Shown here one piece after another: positions 53,633 to 64,000 of a stretch of DNA of 64,000 bases. The DNA lies in the NCBI GenBank assembly GCA_010015805.1, contig ML978131.1:620001-684000 (forward strand), written 5' to 3'. Positions within the stretch are counted from its first letter, which is position 1. Every line of letters begins with the position of its first letter. Position numbers and translations under genes: made by a program. The stretch comes from Rhizodiscina lignyota (Eukaryota; Ascomycota; Dothideomycetes; Aulographales; Rhizodiscinaceae). The notes beneath the pieces are model-generated. The model searched no databases. It was not told the origin of the DNA and saw nothing but the letters and a program-made list of their open reading frames with translations.

Positions 53633-55671
53633 ATGGCACCTTCAGCGATGCCGAGCGAGATGAACGGGGTCAATGGCATCTCAGCCGATATCCCTTACCC
53701 TGAGGAGCACACGCCTGAAGGCCCATACAAAGTGCTCATGGACCAGTATCATTCAAAGGTGCGAAAGCTCCGCGTTGCCTGCGTTGGGGCCGGTGCTTCT
53801 GGTTTGTGCTGCGCGTACAAGATGGAGAGGATGCTTCAACCAGGTTCATGGGAATTAACGCTCTTTGAGAAGAACCCTCAATTTGGCGGCACTTGGTAGT
53901 ACCATCCTAAGCGCAGGTTTCAGTCAATACTCATTTGCATCTAGGTACGAGAATACATATCCTGGTGTGGCCTGCGATATTCCGTCCCACGATTACAATT
54001 TCTCGTGGGACCCAAAACCGGACTGGACACAATTCTTCGCATCTGGCGGTGAAATCCAGAAATACTTTGAGGGTTTCGCAGATCGCCACGGCAGCCATAA
54101 ATATATGAAGCTCAATACGAAAGTAATTGAGGGCAAATGGGACGAGGACTCCGGCAAGTGGCTGCTGTAAGTCTACGTTTTACACTCACAACTGCACTTC
54201 TCACGTGGATGGGGACTGACTCGTAATCAGAACTCTCGAAAATCAAGAGGATAAGAGCACTTGGCACGACTGGGCACACGTCTTCATCAATGGAACTGGC
54301 ATCTTGAATACGTGGAAGTGGCCCGAAATCGAAGGCTTGCATGACTTCAAAGGTCCATTGATGCACTCCGCTAAATGGGATCACTCCGTCGATTTCACGG
54401 GCAAGGTAGCTGGCGTGATCGGAACTGGTTCAACAAGTGTGCAGATTGTCCCGCAACTTCAGAAGATATGCAAAGAGGTCAAGGTCTTTATGAGGAGTCC
54501 TACTTGGATTAGCCCGCCATTCGGCGCAGGAGCACTCATAAATGACCTCCAGAAAGGCCAAGACGTTTATCCTGGACAGCGTCAATACGACTTCACCGAG
54601 GCGGATATGCAGAAGTTTAAGGACGATCCCGCATACCACCTTGATTTCAGGAAGCGCATCGAGGCTGAAATTAATGGTCTCTTTGGCATGTATCAGCAAA
54701 ATTCAGATCTTTCTCATCTTTTCCGCAAAGTTATCACGGAAGAGATGAATAGACGCATGGGCCCAGGCCACGAAGAGCTCAAGAAATTCATCATTCCGAA
54801 ATGGTCACCCGGTTGTCGAAGAATTTCCCCTGGCGACGGCTACCTTGAGGCTTTGGTAAAAGAGAATGTGACACCGGTGATGAAAGACATTAAAAAGATT
54901 ACACCAGACGGCATCGTCACTGAGGATGGTGTCGAGGAGAAGATGGACATATTGGTCTGCGCAACAGGATTCCAAGTAGCGTTCAGGCCTCAATTCAGAG
55001 TAATCAACGGCGAAGGCAAGACGATTCAGGAGGACTGGGTCAACGGCCCCAATCTCTACATGGGCGTCTCCGCACCCCGCTTCCCCAACTACTACACCAT
55101 CGTCGGACCAGGCGCTACATGGAGCAATGGCACGCTGATCCCATCGATCGAAACTACCATCGAGTACGCCGTCAAGATGATGAAGAAGATGCAATCGGAG
55201 CACATTAAAGCGATCGAAGTGAAGCAGGAGGCTCTCGATGATCTCTATGCTCACTTTGACGAGTTCCATAAGAGTACTGTTTGGCAAGAGGAGTGTGAGT
55301 AGCCCAACAAAAGCACGGGGGACTCTTACTGACACCATCATAGGTCGATCATGGTTCAAGGACGGTAAGATCAAGAACAGAATATACCTATGGCCAGGCG
55401 CGGTAAGTCCTTGCTTCTAGCTTCCTTCTCGCTGATCCTCAATCCTCCTGCCTTCCCTGAACATGTCGCTAATGAGGCCGGGCCGCTCTAGACGATCCAT
55501 TTCCTCAAATCGATCAAACACATTCGCTTCGAAGATTACAATATCCGATATCGATACAAGAACAGATTTGCATACCTGGGGTGTGGAGATGTTAAAGCAA
55601 CGGCGTCGCGCGATGTCTTGGGGCTCAGCACCTACATCAGAAATTCGGACCACGACTGGGATGTCGATTAA
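53633..55671 (+). CDS. Baeyer-Villiger-type flavin monooxygenase
   Basis: Five exons: 53633-53895, 53945-54166, 54231-55294, 55344-55402 and 55492-55671, 595 aa. FAD-binding VACVGAGASGLCCA at ~residues 47-60, FGGTW, then W-YENTYPGVACD as in cyclohexanone- and steroid-type BVMOs. The Baeyer-Villiger fingerprint F-x-G-x3-H-x3-W-D is intact as FKGPLMHSAKWD. NADPH-binding GTGSTSVQIVPQL and the ATGF block (CATGFQV) follow. The C-terminal exons give LWPGATIHFLKSIKHIRFEDYNI...FAYLG, the usual end of fungal BVMOs. It inserts oxygen next to a ketone to make an ester or lactone using NADPH and O2. Introns are 49-89 bp. It is the key oxidative step of the cluster; substrate unknown. Confidence 0.95.
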
Positions 55672-57363
55672 ATGAGGCTTGAGCGCAGATCGCATTTCGA
55701 CAGCGTTGTCCCACGGGCCACGTCCTCTCTGCGTCATGTGGCTGTGACTATTTCCTTTTCAGATAATGCATGTCGTTATATACTCCCAGAGATTTATGAT
55801 TGGATATATTACCACCACTACGTTATACAACTTTCTTTCAGTTTCAAGGAATGTCACGCTAGCTGAGCAAATGTCATGTACCCCAGATTCATTCGGTCCA
55901 ATGGGACTTCCTCATCCAGCATCATTCGAGTCATATTTCGATCCCCGGTGTTGTCCGTTGATCCAGCTACAGCAGCAGCTAGAGAAGGTGGGCAGCATTT
56001 CAAGCCGTTGGGCAACACGCCATAATTGCCTCGCACCCCGGAATGTCGGGTTCTCAAGCATCCTTTCGATCGTAACCCGCAAATTTGCAGACCTAGCCTT
56101 CGCCTACGGTACCCCCGCTTGCTACTACAGGGACAGAACTGCTGCCATCAAGGCGTTCAGCGGGCGAGACCCACATCGGTACACAGCTGTGAGCCCGGAC
56201 TCGCTAGTCATGCTTCGTTCCTGTGACAGTTACGAATGTCTCCGAAAGATCTTGCTTAGATCTGATATTCCATTTGCACCCAAAGTCGTTCGGAATTCCC
56301 AAATCTCTGAGTTTTTAACGCTCGGACGACCGGCGGAAAATGGCCTGCTCGCATTATTCGGTGGACAACAGATGCCGGAAGTGTGTGTTGGAGTGCGGGG
56401 GAAGTCGAAAGGAAAATGGGGAGTAGCACCGACGTTCCCCGAACTGAATCATTAGAATCACCGGATCCCATTTCTGCCGGCTCCGATTGGCCAGACGTGG
56501 CGTTCGCGTTCTTTACATGACTCGCCACGACACCTCCTCCATTCCCCAACCGCTTCTCGCCTGCCATCGTCGCGAGGCCTCAAATTTATCGCCGCGAGAC
56601 CCGCTATGCATGTTAATCGAGGGATTCCACCCTCGCACCTGGTTGCCGGACCAGCCGGGCAGCGCTTTGAGGGGGCTCAACAGCACCTGGCCGTCTGGGA
56701 CCGTTAACGGCGTGGTTTGAAATAGCAGGGCGGTGATAGAACTCAGACGCCACGTGCGCTAGTTAGGTGATTGGGTCCAACCGCGCCGAGCTTGCGTGAG
56801 TCCCTGTGACACTCAATCGAACCGTCTAGGGCTCTCCAGAGCCTGATCATCTGCTCTGGGGCCTCCCATGATGCACATCTTGCCGTTTACCGAATCCGAG
56901 AACGAATGGCAGAGCTGCGCTACTCTGGATGGATTCTTTAACAGGCCATTCGCCACGAAGATGCCGTACAGGCGGGCAATCGAGCCAAGGGATTCGCTGC
57001 TACCCAGAAGGGAGGTTGCCGACGCCGCGTGTGAGGTTAATTTATCGATTGACTCTGGCGCAAGGCCGTCGTAGCGAAGCCTTGTGGGGACCCCGCATGG
57101 GCCCTGAAAAGTAACGTAGGTACTCCAGCTGCTGAGCTGCATGGACAGATGCGGCACCCCTCTCCTGGTGCCAGTCCCTTTTTTTCGTCCGGAGATCCAC
57201 ATTTATAGTTTGGCATCTGCGGAAGTTCTGATTTCCTGATCTTTTTCGGTGCCTCGTTGCTCACATCTTCATCGTTCACTCAACATTCACCTTTTCAGAC
57301 GAATTGACCAAGCTACCTCCTCAATCATTCACCGGCTGCTAGAGCACAGGAGTAGGGAGCATC
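55672..57363. other. Intergenic region with one long unassigned frame
   Basis: Holds the open frame described at 55766-56455 and the promoter of the Zn2Cys6 gene. Nothing else recognised. Confidence 0.45.
55766..56455 (+). CDS. Unrecognised open reading frame
   Basis: ATG-initiated, 229 codons, open without introns, directly downstream of the monooxygenase. Composition is ordinary but I recognise no domain, and the C-terminus is low-complexity. A hydrophobic start (MHVVIYSQRFMIGYIT) is not a clear signal peptide. It could be a real species-specific gene or a chance frame. Confidence 0.2.
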   Translation: MHVVIYSQRFMIGYITTTTLYNFLSVSRNVTLAEQMSCTPDSFGPMGLPHPASFESYFDPRCCPLIQLQQQLEKVGSISSRWATRHNCLAPRNVGFSSILSIVTRKFADLAFAYGTPACYYRDRTAAIKAFSGRDPHRYTAVSPDSLVMLRSCDSYECLRKILLRSDIPFAPKVVRNSQISEFLTLGRPAENGLLALFGGQQMPEVCVGVRGKSKGKWGVAPTFPELNH

Positions 57364-60296
57364 ATGGCAAAGCAAGCCACCAACGACAGCTCCGCAGACT
57401 CTCCAGAGAAGCACGACGCGAAAGGTGATACAGAAGATTCAAAGGATCAGAAGAGACAAAAATCAAGACACAGAGCATCCGTCGCGTGCGCTTCGTGTCG
57501 CGATCGACGTATTAGGGTACGCTCGTCTTTCAAGCCTTGCTAGTTATCCGCGACTGACCCCGCTCAAGTGCGTTGTTCCTTCGGGAGAGACGGAATGTAC
57601 ACAGTGCAAGCGATCTGGCATTGAGTGTGTTATCAAAAACGACGACGAGAGGCGACGGTAAGTTTCGGTGCTTTTGCTGGGCGACCTGTACAGGGGCTGA
57701 TTCTGCAGACCAATTTCACGAGCATACATGTGTTCGCTCACAGACAGAGTCGCGCTGCTGGAGAGCATGCTGAAGGAGAAAGGTGAAGATCCACCACCAG
57801 CAAATTATCCTCCCAAAACAAGGCACGGAAATCCCGCAGATGGTGAATTACAGCCCAAGCCACAAAATACCTCAAAACCTCCTCCAAGCATTGCCGATCA
57901 TTCCAGCCCCGGGAGCCACCAAGAAGATTTCTTTGACATCGACCATGTCGATCAGGACAGCGCTAGCCACAAAGCTGAAGATGCTGAGTCTGCACCCTCG
58001 CCTCCAGTGATCACAACTCAAAAGAAAGAAGGCATGGTCAAGAGACTTCTATCAACACGTGGACATCTTAGCTTCGATGAGCTGAGTGGACGTCTTCGGT
58101 ATTTCGGCCCAACTACAAACTGCCATGTCCATTCGGGTCCTGGGTTGAATCCCGAAGCTAGTAGAGAGTCTCAAGAGCAAGCTCGACGAGCTGAGAAAAC
58201 GATCCGATTTCTCTCTATGGAGACACACGAGTACTTAATGGAGCTCTTCTGGGAGAAGTACAATTCCCCGCTCCACGTTATACACAAGGAAGCTTTCGAG
58301 GAAGATCGAGAGAATGGCAGACTACAGTTCTATTCCCCATTCCTACACATATGCGTGCTCGCTATGGGCTTCAGATTTGCAGACAGGAGTAGGCCAGACA
58401 TGCAACGAATCACCGTTGGCGAGAGGGAAAGCATGCTGCACCGGGAAGCGAAGTACATGCTCGACTACGACTTGGAACGTCCAGGTGGTATTCCATCGGT
58501 TGTTGCTCTGCTTTTGTTGGGAGATATGGAATGTGGCGTCGGGAGAGACAATCTAGGCTGGCTCTATGGTGGGATGGCCGTCAGGTACGTACCTTTTCCC
58601 GGTTTCCCGATATTCCGGAGATCCTAGTCCAGGAGTCGGCGACGCCGTATGTTGTGTAACTCAACACTGATGAGCTGCAGAATCGCATTCGATATCGGTC
58701 TCCACCTGGATACGAGTTCGTCCGGCCTTCCGCAGCGAGAAGTCGAGATTCGCCACATGACCCTGTGGGCATGCGTGATCTACGACAAGTATTGGGCGCT
58801 GTTCTTGGGACGACCCACCAGTATGAAGAGCTCGGACCTCGAAATATACACACTCGCGAAGCAATTCGAACGTCTCGGAACATGCCGGCCAGCAGGGCCT
58901 GAAAAGGCTCTTGAAACGCAGATTTACGAGGCTCTATTGGATCTCATGGAGCTCGCAGGCAAGATTGCCGATAACCTGGACCTGAGAGGGTCTGCCGATG
59001 TGAGCATTGATCGCAATGCATACTTGCGCATGGCTGCACTTGATCGTGAGTTCAGCAACTGGTACGCACGTCTGCCAGAACAACTCCGATGGACGCCTGC
59101 CAATATCGCAACTGCGCCTTTCTCATTCTTCTTGCTTCATCAGCAGTACCACTCTGCATTGATCCTCCTCCACCGCCCATTTGCGATGTATGAAGAGCCG
59201 AACGAGCCAGAATCGGAGGATTCTAGCGACAATCACTTCTCAGCTTTGTCTCGAACTGTATGTACCAAGCACGCAATAAGGGTTGCGAGGATCTTTTGGC
59301 AGCATCGTAAACGATTCGATACCCGGGAGATCTGTATTACGGGTCTACAACATGCGGTAAGTTGCACGATTGGTGAAATCAGAGGATCGTAGCTGACGAT
59401 TTACATAGGGTACGGCTGCAACAGCACTAGTTGCAGCACTAGCTTTCATTAAAGACTTCAACGACAGGACAAACAACATGCAGTATCTCGAATGCCTCTC
59501 AGCTGCCCTAAAGGATATGTCTTACACCTACCAACCCGCCGAGCGAATGTCAACAGTTCTTGACGCTGTCATGGCCGAGCTTCGCGGTGGTGCTGACCCT
59601 GGACCACACGGTTTTATCAAACCCAAGGGCCACATTGTACCCGCTCGACGAGGCAGTACCATGGGTGAGGAAGAAAATGCGCGCCCGAGCTTCAAACGCC
59701 GTCACACGGCCCGTCCGCACAGCCGCAGTATCTCTTCCCGTGAGCGACCAACCAATGGTATGGACCGCCGCCATAGCCAAGACGCAATGAGCATTGATCT
59801 GAGCATCGACCCCATGCTGGCCACGATGCATCATCACCGTAAGGAGAGTGATGCAAATGACAGCTTTGTCATGGTAACGCCGCGTACAGAATATTCAGTC
59901 TGGCCCAGCGCGCCGCTTAGTCACGTCACCACCAATGGGACAGACCGATCAGGCGAACTTCCAAGCCACTCGTCTACAATGGATCCGACTAATATGTCGC
60001 ACACGTCGGCGACATTGTCGAGTTCTGGCCCGAAGACGAACACCTGGATGGGCGCGGATTTGGAGATGGATCCGGACGGGATCACGAACCTGGCCTCTGT
60101 GCACTTCCCTGAGATGGCTGGATTCGGTGAAGGGGATATTGCGGGTCCTCCGTTGGACTTCATGACTCTCGGCGACACAGAGTGGAAAGATTGGCAACCA
60201 GAGCATACCGAGGAACTGAATGCCTTTGGACATGGCAGTTTTACGTCAGCAAGTGGATTTCCTGGAACGCCGGCGATACATTTGTTTAATGAGTGA
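57364..60296 (+). CDS. Zn2Cys6 transcription factor with fungal_trans domain
   Basis: Five exons: 57364-57516, 57569-57657, 57709-58584, 58681-59356 and 59409-60296, 893 aa. The zinc cluster is split by the first intron: SVACASCRDRRIR/CVVP...ECTQCKRSGIEC, six cysteines at about residues 42-72. The linker ERRRPISRAYMCSLTDRVALLESMLKEKGE, partly coiled, is seen in a group of fungal activators. The fungal_trans homology region is in exons 3-4 (FLSMETHEYLMELFWEKYNSPLHVIHKEAF, LGWLYGGMAVRIAFDIGLHLDTS, WALFLGRPTSM). The C-terminus is Ser/Thr-rich and acidic, as in activation domains. It lies at the right side of the metabolic cluster and is the best candidate for its local regulator. Introns are 51-96 bp, all phase-consistent. 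Confidence 0.92.
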
Positions 60297-61377
60297 TACT
60301 TGATACCGCTGCTTTTGAGGTGCTTGGAGGTCATCTTGGCTACGTTACCCCTGGTTACGGGGTCTTGCATTAGCAGCGCATGCTAATGGCTCGCGTTACT
60401 ATGAATTATGGACCAGTTCATGTTCCGCACGTGCTTAACTACCGAAAACGAAAATAGGAAAACTGATTTCCTTTTTGGGGCACCTGGGAAGAGACAGATC
60501 GAACGGGTTTTAATATCCAACAACTTCTTCGTCCGGTTTCTTAAGGAAAAGACGACGACTGTCATCTTACTGAACTCAATTAAGTATCATCTAGGAGATA
60601 ATACAATAACAAGGAAGAAATTCCACAAGATTATCTAATAAATTTTAATGCACTGAAGTATCGCTCACAATCACCGATACTAGGTGCGGAGTTTGAATTT
60701 CCGCCACCTTAGTCGTAGGAGTATGTGGAGAAGCCTGTGCTTTGTTTAATAATCACAAATGTATCCGGAGTGACTCGCTTGCCTCGCCAAGCGTCAATTA
60801 ACAGTCATTTAGCTTGTAGTCGGCGACCTGCTTGCCAAATATCAAGAGATAGTCCTTCTAGTATCTCTCCGAAGAGCACGCAATCGACGCCCTACAACGG
60901 TAGCATACGAACATTTCTTGGCCAAGTGGCCAATAAGAACCGGATTTGCACGTGACCGGATTATTAAAGAGTCCTCACGCCACGGCCGAGTCTCGGCTCT
61001 AGCGGCTTTACCGAGTGCATCTCATCATCATCCCTCTCTCGTGATTGGCAATTGCGGAGAAACGTCTAGACAAGGGGACCCTTAGATGTATCGGGAATCG
61101 ACGTCAGGCTCTTGCAGCATGCAATTGTATTTCGAATCAGGCTTAGGTGCTTCGCTTTATATAAGAACCGCGGCTACGGCAAGTATATCAGCTCATTGTC
61201 CAATTCCATTCCCACCTTTCAACATTACAGCGAAGCCTCTATATCACCTCAATTGCAGCCAATTCTCCTGCCGCCTTCAATACGACGTCCTCAGTTAAGC
61301 TATTCAGCTCTCTCGCCAGATCACTGAGTTCAGCAACAACAACCCGCCGACTTCCGTCTCACATCCAGCACATCACA
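60297..61377. promoter_or_regulatory. Intergenic region and promoter of the CmcJ-like gene
   Basis: 1.1 kb. AT-richer stretch around 60380-60660. TATATAA at 61158-61164 is about 215 bp before the start of the next gene. No other gene. Confidence 0.5.
61158..61164 (+). promoter_or_regulatory. TATA-like element of the CmcJ-like gene
   Basis: TATATAA, about 215 bp upstream of the ATG at 61378, plus strand. Confidence 0.4.
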
Positions 61378-62289
61378 ATGGCAACCGCAGCGCCCATCCA
61401 ACCAACTCCCATTCACAACCAAACCAATCCCTTCCACTCCTCCACTCTCGATGACTCCATCACAAATAAAGGCACACCCGTACCGCGTGGTCCCGTCACC
61501 GCGCCACTCATGTTCTACGCGCCACCCGCCGATGGTTCCAAGCCGTGGAACTACGTCGAGGACCCGCCCGCCGGCCAGCCCAAGTACAACTACAGCCTGC
61601 AGCCGCGCGAGGTGGAATTGAACGACATCCGTGGGCGGGAGTACGAGTTTAACCTTGACAGCAACGCCTTCGAGACGATTCGCGGCGTGCCGAGCGAGGA
61701 GAAGGACTTCAATGACGACGAGCACATCAAGCGCGTATACTACCCGGAGGTTGAGAAGCTGTTGTTGGAAAACGTGCCTGGTGCGAACAGGATCCTGCTG
61801 TTCGACCACACCATCAGGAGAGCACTGCCAAATGCGCATCGTGCGCCGGTACAGAGGGTGCACATCGATCAGACACCGTGGTCTGCTGAGGAGCGCGTGA
61901 AGTTCCACCTTCCCGACGAAGCAGAGCAGCTCCTGCAGAACCGGTACCGCATCATCAACGTGTGGCGTCCGCTGAACGGACCCGTCGTTTCATTCCCCCT
62001 CGCAGTCGCTGACTCGTCCACTGTTGTCGACGAAGATCTGGTTGGCATCGAACACAGGTATCCGCACCGCACCGGCGAGACGGCGATGGTGAAGAACAAC
62101 CCAAACCACAAGTGGTACTACTGGAGCGGCATGGACAATGACGAGAGGCTCCTGCTCAAGTGCTACGATAGCGACGAGATTCTGGGAAGGAATGGACGCG
62201 TACCACACACTGCTTTTGCAGACCCGAGGACGCCTGAGGGTGCTCCACAACGGGAGAGCATTGAGGTTAGGGCTTTGGTGTTTGGATAG
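61378..62289 (+). CDS. CmcJ/AsaB-like putative oxygenase
   Basis: Single exon, 303 aa, usual length for this family. The family (CmcJ of cephamycin methoxylation, AsaB and relatives in fungal clusters) is thought to be iron-dependent oxygenase-like. Blocks seen: PLMFYAPPADGSKPWNYV at residues ~42-60; FDHTIRR; the putative metal ligands in RVHIDQT (His-x-Asp, ~160-166) with a later PHTAFADP supplying the second His; RYRIINVWRPLNGPV; HKWYYWSGMDNDERLLLKCYDS; and RESIEVRALVFG at the end. In several clusters such proteins catalyse hydroxylation or desaturation. It follows the cluster regulator by about 1 kb on the same strand and could be a further tailoring enzyme or a separate gene. Confidence 0.85.
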   Translation: MATAAPIQPTPIHNQTNPFHSSTLDDSITNKGTPVPRGPVTAPLMFYAPPADGSKPWNYVEDPPAGQPKYNYSLQPREVELNDIRGREYEFNLDSNAFETIRGVPSEEKDFNDDEHIKRVYYPEVEKLLLENVPGANRILLFDHTIRRALPNAHRAPVQRVHIDQTPWSAEERVKFHLPDEAEQLLQNRYRIINVWRPLNGPVVSFPLAVADSSTVVDEDLVGIEHRYPHRTGETAMVKNNPNHKWYYWSGMDNDERLLLKCYDSDEILGRNGRVPHTAFADPRTPEGAPQRESIEVRALVFG

Positions 62290-63675
62290 TGGTACTTCGT
62301 GAAAGACGGGAGATGAGACTACGAGGACATGATGAGATGAGATGTGCTGTCTGTACTTCTTGTAACTAAGGATTCTATTGTATAATTTCACCAAGTCAGA
62401 GGTGTCTCTTCCTTTGTGTGTACTGTGTTCCAAATACGCGTTTGCACATAGCAAAATCCAGCTTCATCCTTTCGCCAGCGTTGCACAACTCCGCCCAGTC
62501 TAAATGTGTAGCTCCACAGCCCGACTGATCGAGAATGTTTGCTTCACGGTCCGCCGGAGTAAGAGAGTGGCTTCTTCTCTCGGAACCAGGGAATCACAAT
62601 ATATCTGAAAATGATAGAAGCCAGCTAAATCTCTACTATATGCATATATGAGGGTGACGTGGGTTTAGGCTTTCTTGTATATAACTTCAAGGCGCCTGAA
62701 CTCTTACGGATACCTTGACTTGATCTAGTAGATCTTGCATTGCCGCGATCGTAGTCGAGGCCACCTCTATTCGCTCCGTCAATATGCTCGGCAGTATCCA
62801 CGTACTACGTTGTCAATCTTCCTAGCGACGAAGTCGTCAAGGCCCATCACTTGCATCCACTGGCCGCGCATGTGCCCCGACGATAGCACGTTTACGTCCT
62901 TCTCATCGTCAATCTCGTTGCACGTGATGTATGAAGACTCAATCGATAACCTCCTTTTCATGCCTGGTCTCTGCCGGGTACTTGAAGTTGTTGCAGATTA
63001 GACATTCGGTCAGGTCTACTGCGTGTGGCTGTCAAGAATCCGAGCGCGATGGGGCAGTAAAGAAGCCACAGGCCATAGGATTGGTATAGGAACGTCCCAG
63101 TGGAGATGCCTGAAAAGAAAAGCCTTAGAGAGTAGAAGAAAGATATAGGAACGATCTAGGGAACTGTCTAGGCTCTGTTGCTGAATCCCAACAGTAGGGT
63201 GAGTGCGTTATTCTAATCAGACTCGTGAGCCCCAGCAAGACCTTTCTGAGCATTACAACTAATTAGCTATCAAGGGTCTCTAGTACTTAAGAGGCTCCGA
63301 TGTTCATTATTCTTGAAATATAACGTGTCACTACGCCGTCGACGAGTACCTGATGTCCTCTGGTCGATACTGTAACATTTTGGATCACGTCCTGTGAGTC
63401 GCGCAGATCTGGGATCACGTAGATCTGGTGATGGCCTGGGGCAAGACATAATCAAGAATGCCACCATTGTTTCGTAGAGGAGATCATCATCGTGTGTCTC
63501 GGTCTTCATCATCTCCATCTCCGTTGTATATATATATCTTTAATGCAAGGTATATACCCACACTTGATGCCAAGCGTCACACCCCTGCACATGCACAACA
63601 ACCGCGTCCCCCACCCACAGCGCGACGCGCCGACATCATCGACAGAGTCAGCAGCAATGCTTTCACCGCGCAGAC
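62290..63675. other. Intergenic region
   Basis: 1.4 kb without a supportable gene. AT-rich in parts. A TATATATATAT run at 63527-63537 is ~140 bp upstream of the next start. Confidence 0.5.
63527..63537 (+). promoter_or_regulatory. TATA run before the last gene
   Basis: Eleven bases of alternating T and A, 139 bp upstream of the ATG at 63676. Confidence 0.35.
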
Positions 63676-64000
63676 ATGCCCGACAACATCCAGCAGCGCG
63701 TGGAGCATGCGCTCTCGCAGCTTGTCGAGAAAGTTGTCCCCGCTTACCCCGAAGATGACGACCAGGCATTGCAAGACCGACTCGACGATGCCTACGACTT
63801 CGCGATTGGCGTCGTTCAAGATGCTGGAGACACGCCGTTGAGCCCGGACGTCAATCATGCACACGATCTGATCAAGAAGAAGCTCATTCGAGACAACTTA
63901 GGCCCTGAGAAGGCGATGCGATTCTCGAATCTCTACTCGAGGCTTCTCACACTACCCGTACTACAAAACAAATGGGCGCTTCTTTACTTCCTATTCATTC
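63676..64000 (+). CDS. Partial gene, probable gamma-tubulin complex component (GCP3/Alp6-like)
   Basis: Starts at ATG 63676 and runs past the window edge; 108 residues are visible. They read MPDNIQQRVEHALSQLVEKVVP..., then SPDVNHAHDLIKKKLIRDN, then AMRFSNLYSRLL and LPVLQNKWALLYFL. The block FSNLYSRLLTxPVLxxKWAxLYFL is what I recall from the N-terminus of fungal spindle-pole-body GCP3 proteins, which nucleate microtubules with gamma-tubulin. The diagnostic GRIP domains lie beyond the edge, so this call rests on N-terminal similarity only. Confidence 0.5.
   Translation, partial: MPDNIQQRVEHALSQLVEKVVPAYPEDDDQALQDRLDDAYDFAIGVVQDAGDTPLSPDVNHAHDLIKKKLIRDNLGPEKAMRFSNLYSRLLTLPVLQNKWALLYFLFI

Overview
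This window is nuclear DNA of a filamentous ascomycete (Pezizomycotina; gene content is most like Dothideomycetes, although I cannot place it more finely). The evidence is short spliceosomal introns (mostly 43-67 bp, GT...CTRAY...AG), two Zn2Cys6 regulators, a fungal-type C2H2 protein, fungal UDP-glucose pyrophosphorylase, an FHL1-like forkhead protein and a TRI12-type transporter. I rebuilt spliced models by matching donor and acceptor phase and family motifs. All models close in frame except one junction in the TRI12-type transporter.

Layout. 0-18 kb is mostly core genome on both strands: FHL1-like forkhead/FHA regulator, arrestin-domain protein, a STAND-type N-terminal-domain protein without an ATPase, a five-exon C2H2 protein, UGP1 and a Zn2Cys6 regulator. 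18-26 kb is accessory: a TpA-rich, RIP-like island, a secreted protein whose start codon appears to have been lost, a short cysteine-containing secreted protein and a DHA2-type MFS pump.

26.8-38 kb is the most interesting block. It holds a 1368-aa protein with three AAA+ modules of the CbxX/CfxQ type, then a small protein (31918-32799) that I read as a fungal gasdermin, divergently paired with an intact CHAT-protease/NTPase protein of 1535 aa. Such pairs are known in fungi as regulated cell-death modules (HET-Q1/HET-Q2 type): the CHAT protease removes the C-terminal tail of the gasdermin, which then forms membrane pores.

38.8-40.8 kb encodes a DUF7514-like protein with an Arg-Asp repeat. 41-60 kb is a metabolic cluster without a polyketide synthase, peptide synthetase or terpene synthase: TRI12-type MFS pump, EthD-domain protein, zinc alcohol dehydrogenase, cytochrome P450, short-chain dehydrogenase, acyl-CoA ligase with a PTS1-like C-terminus, Baeyer-Villiger monooxygenase and a Zn2Cys6 regulator. 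It is followed by a CmcJ/AsaB-like putative non-haem oxygenase. The enzyme set suits oxidation of an alcohol or ketone to an ester or acid followed by CoA activation, so catabolism or tailoring of an imported or host-derived compound is likely. The window ends inside a probable gamma-tubulin-complex gene.

No rRNA, convincing tRNA, CRISPR array or intact transposon was seen.
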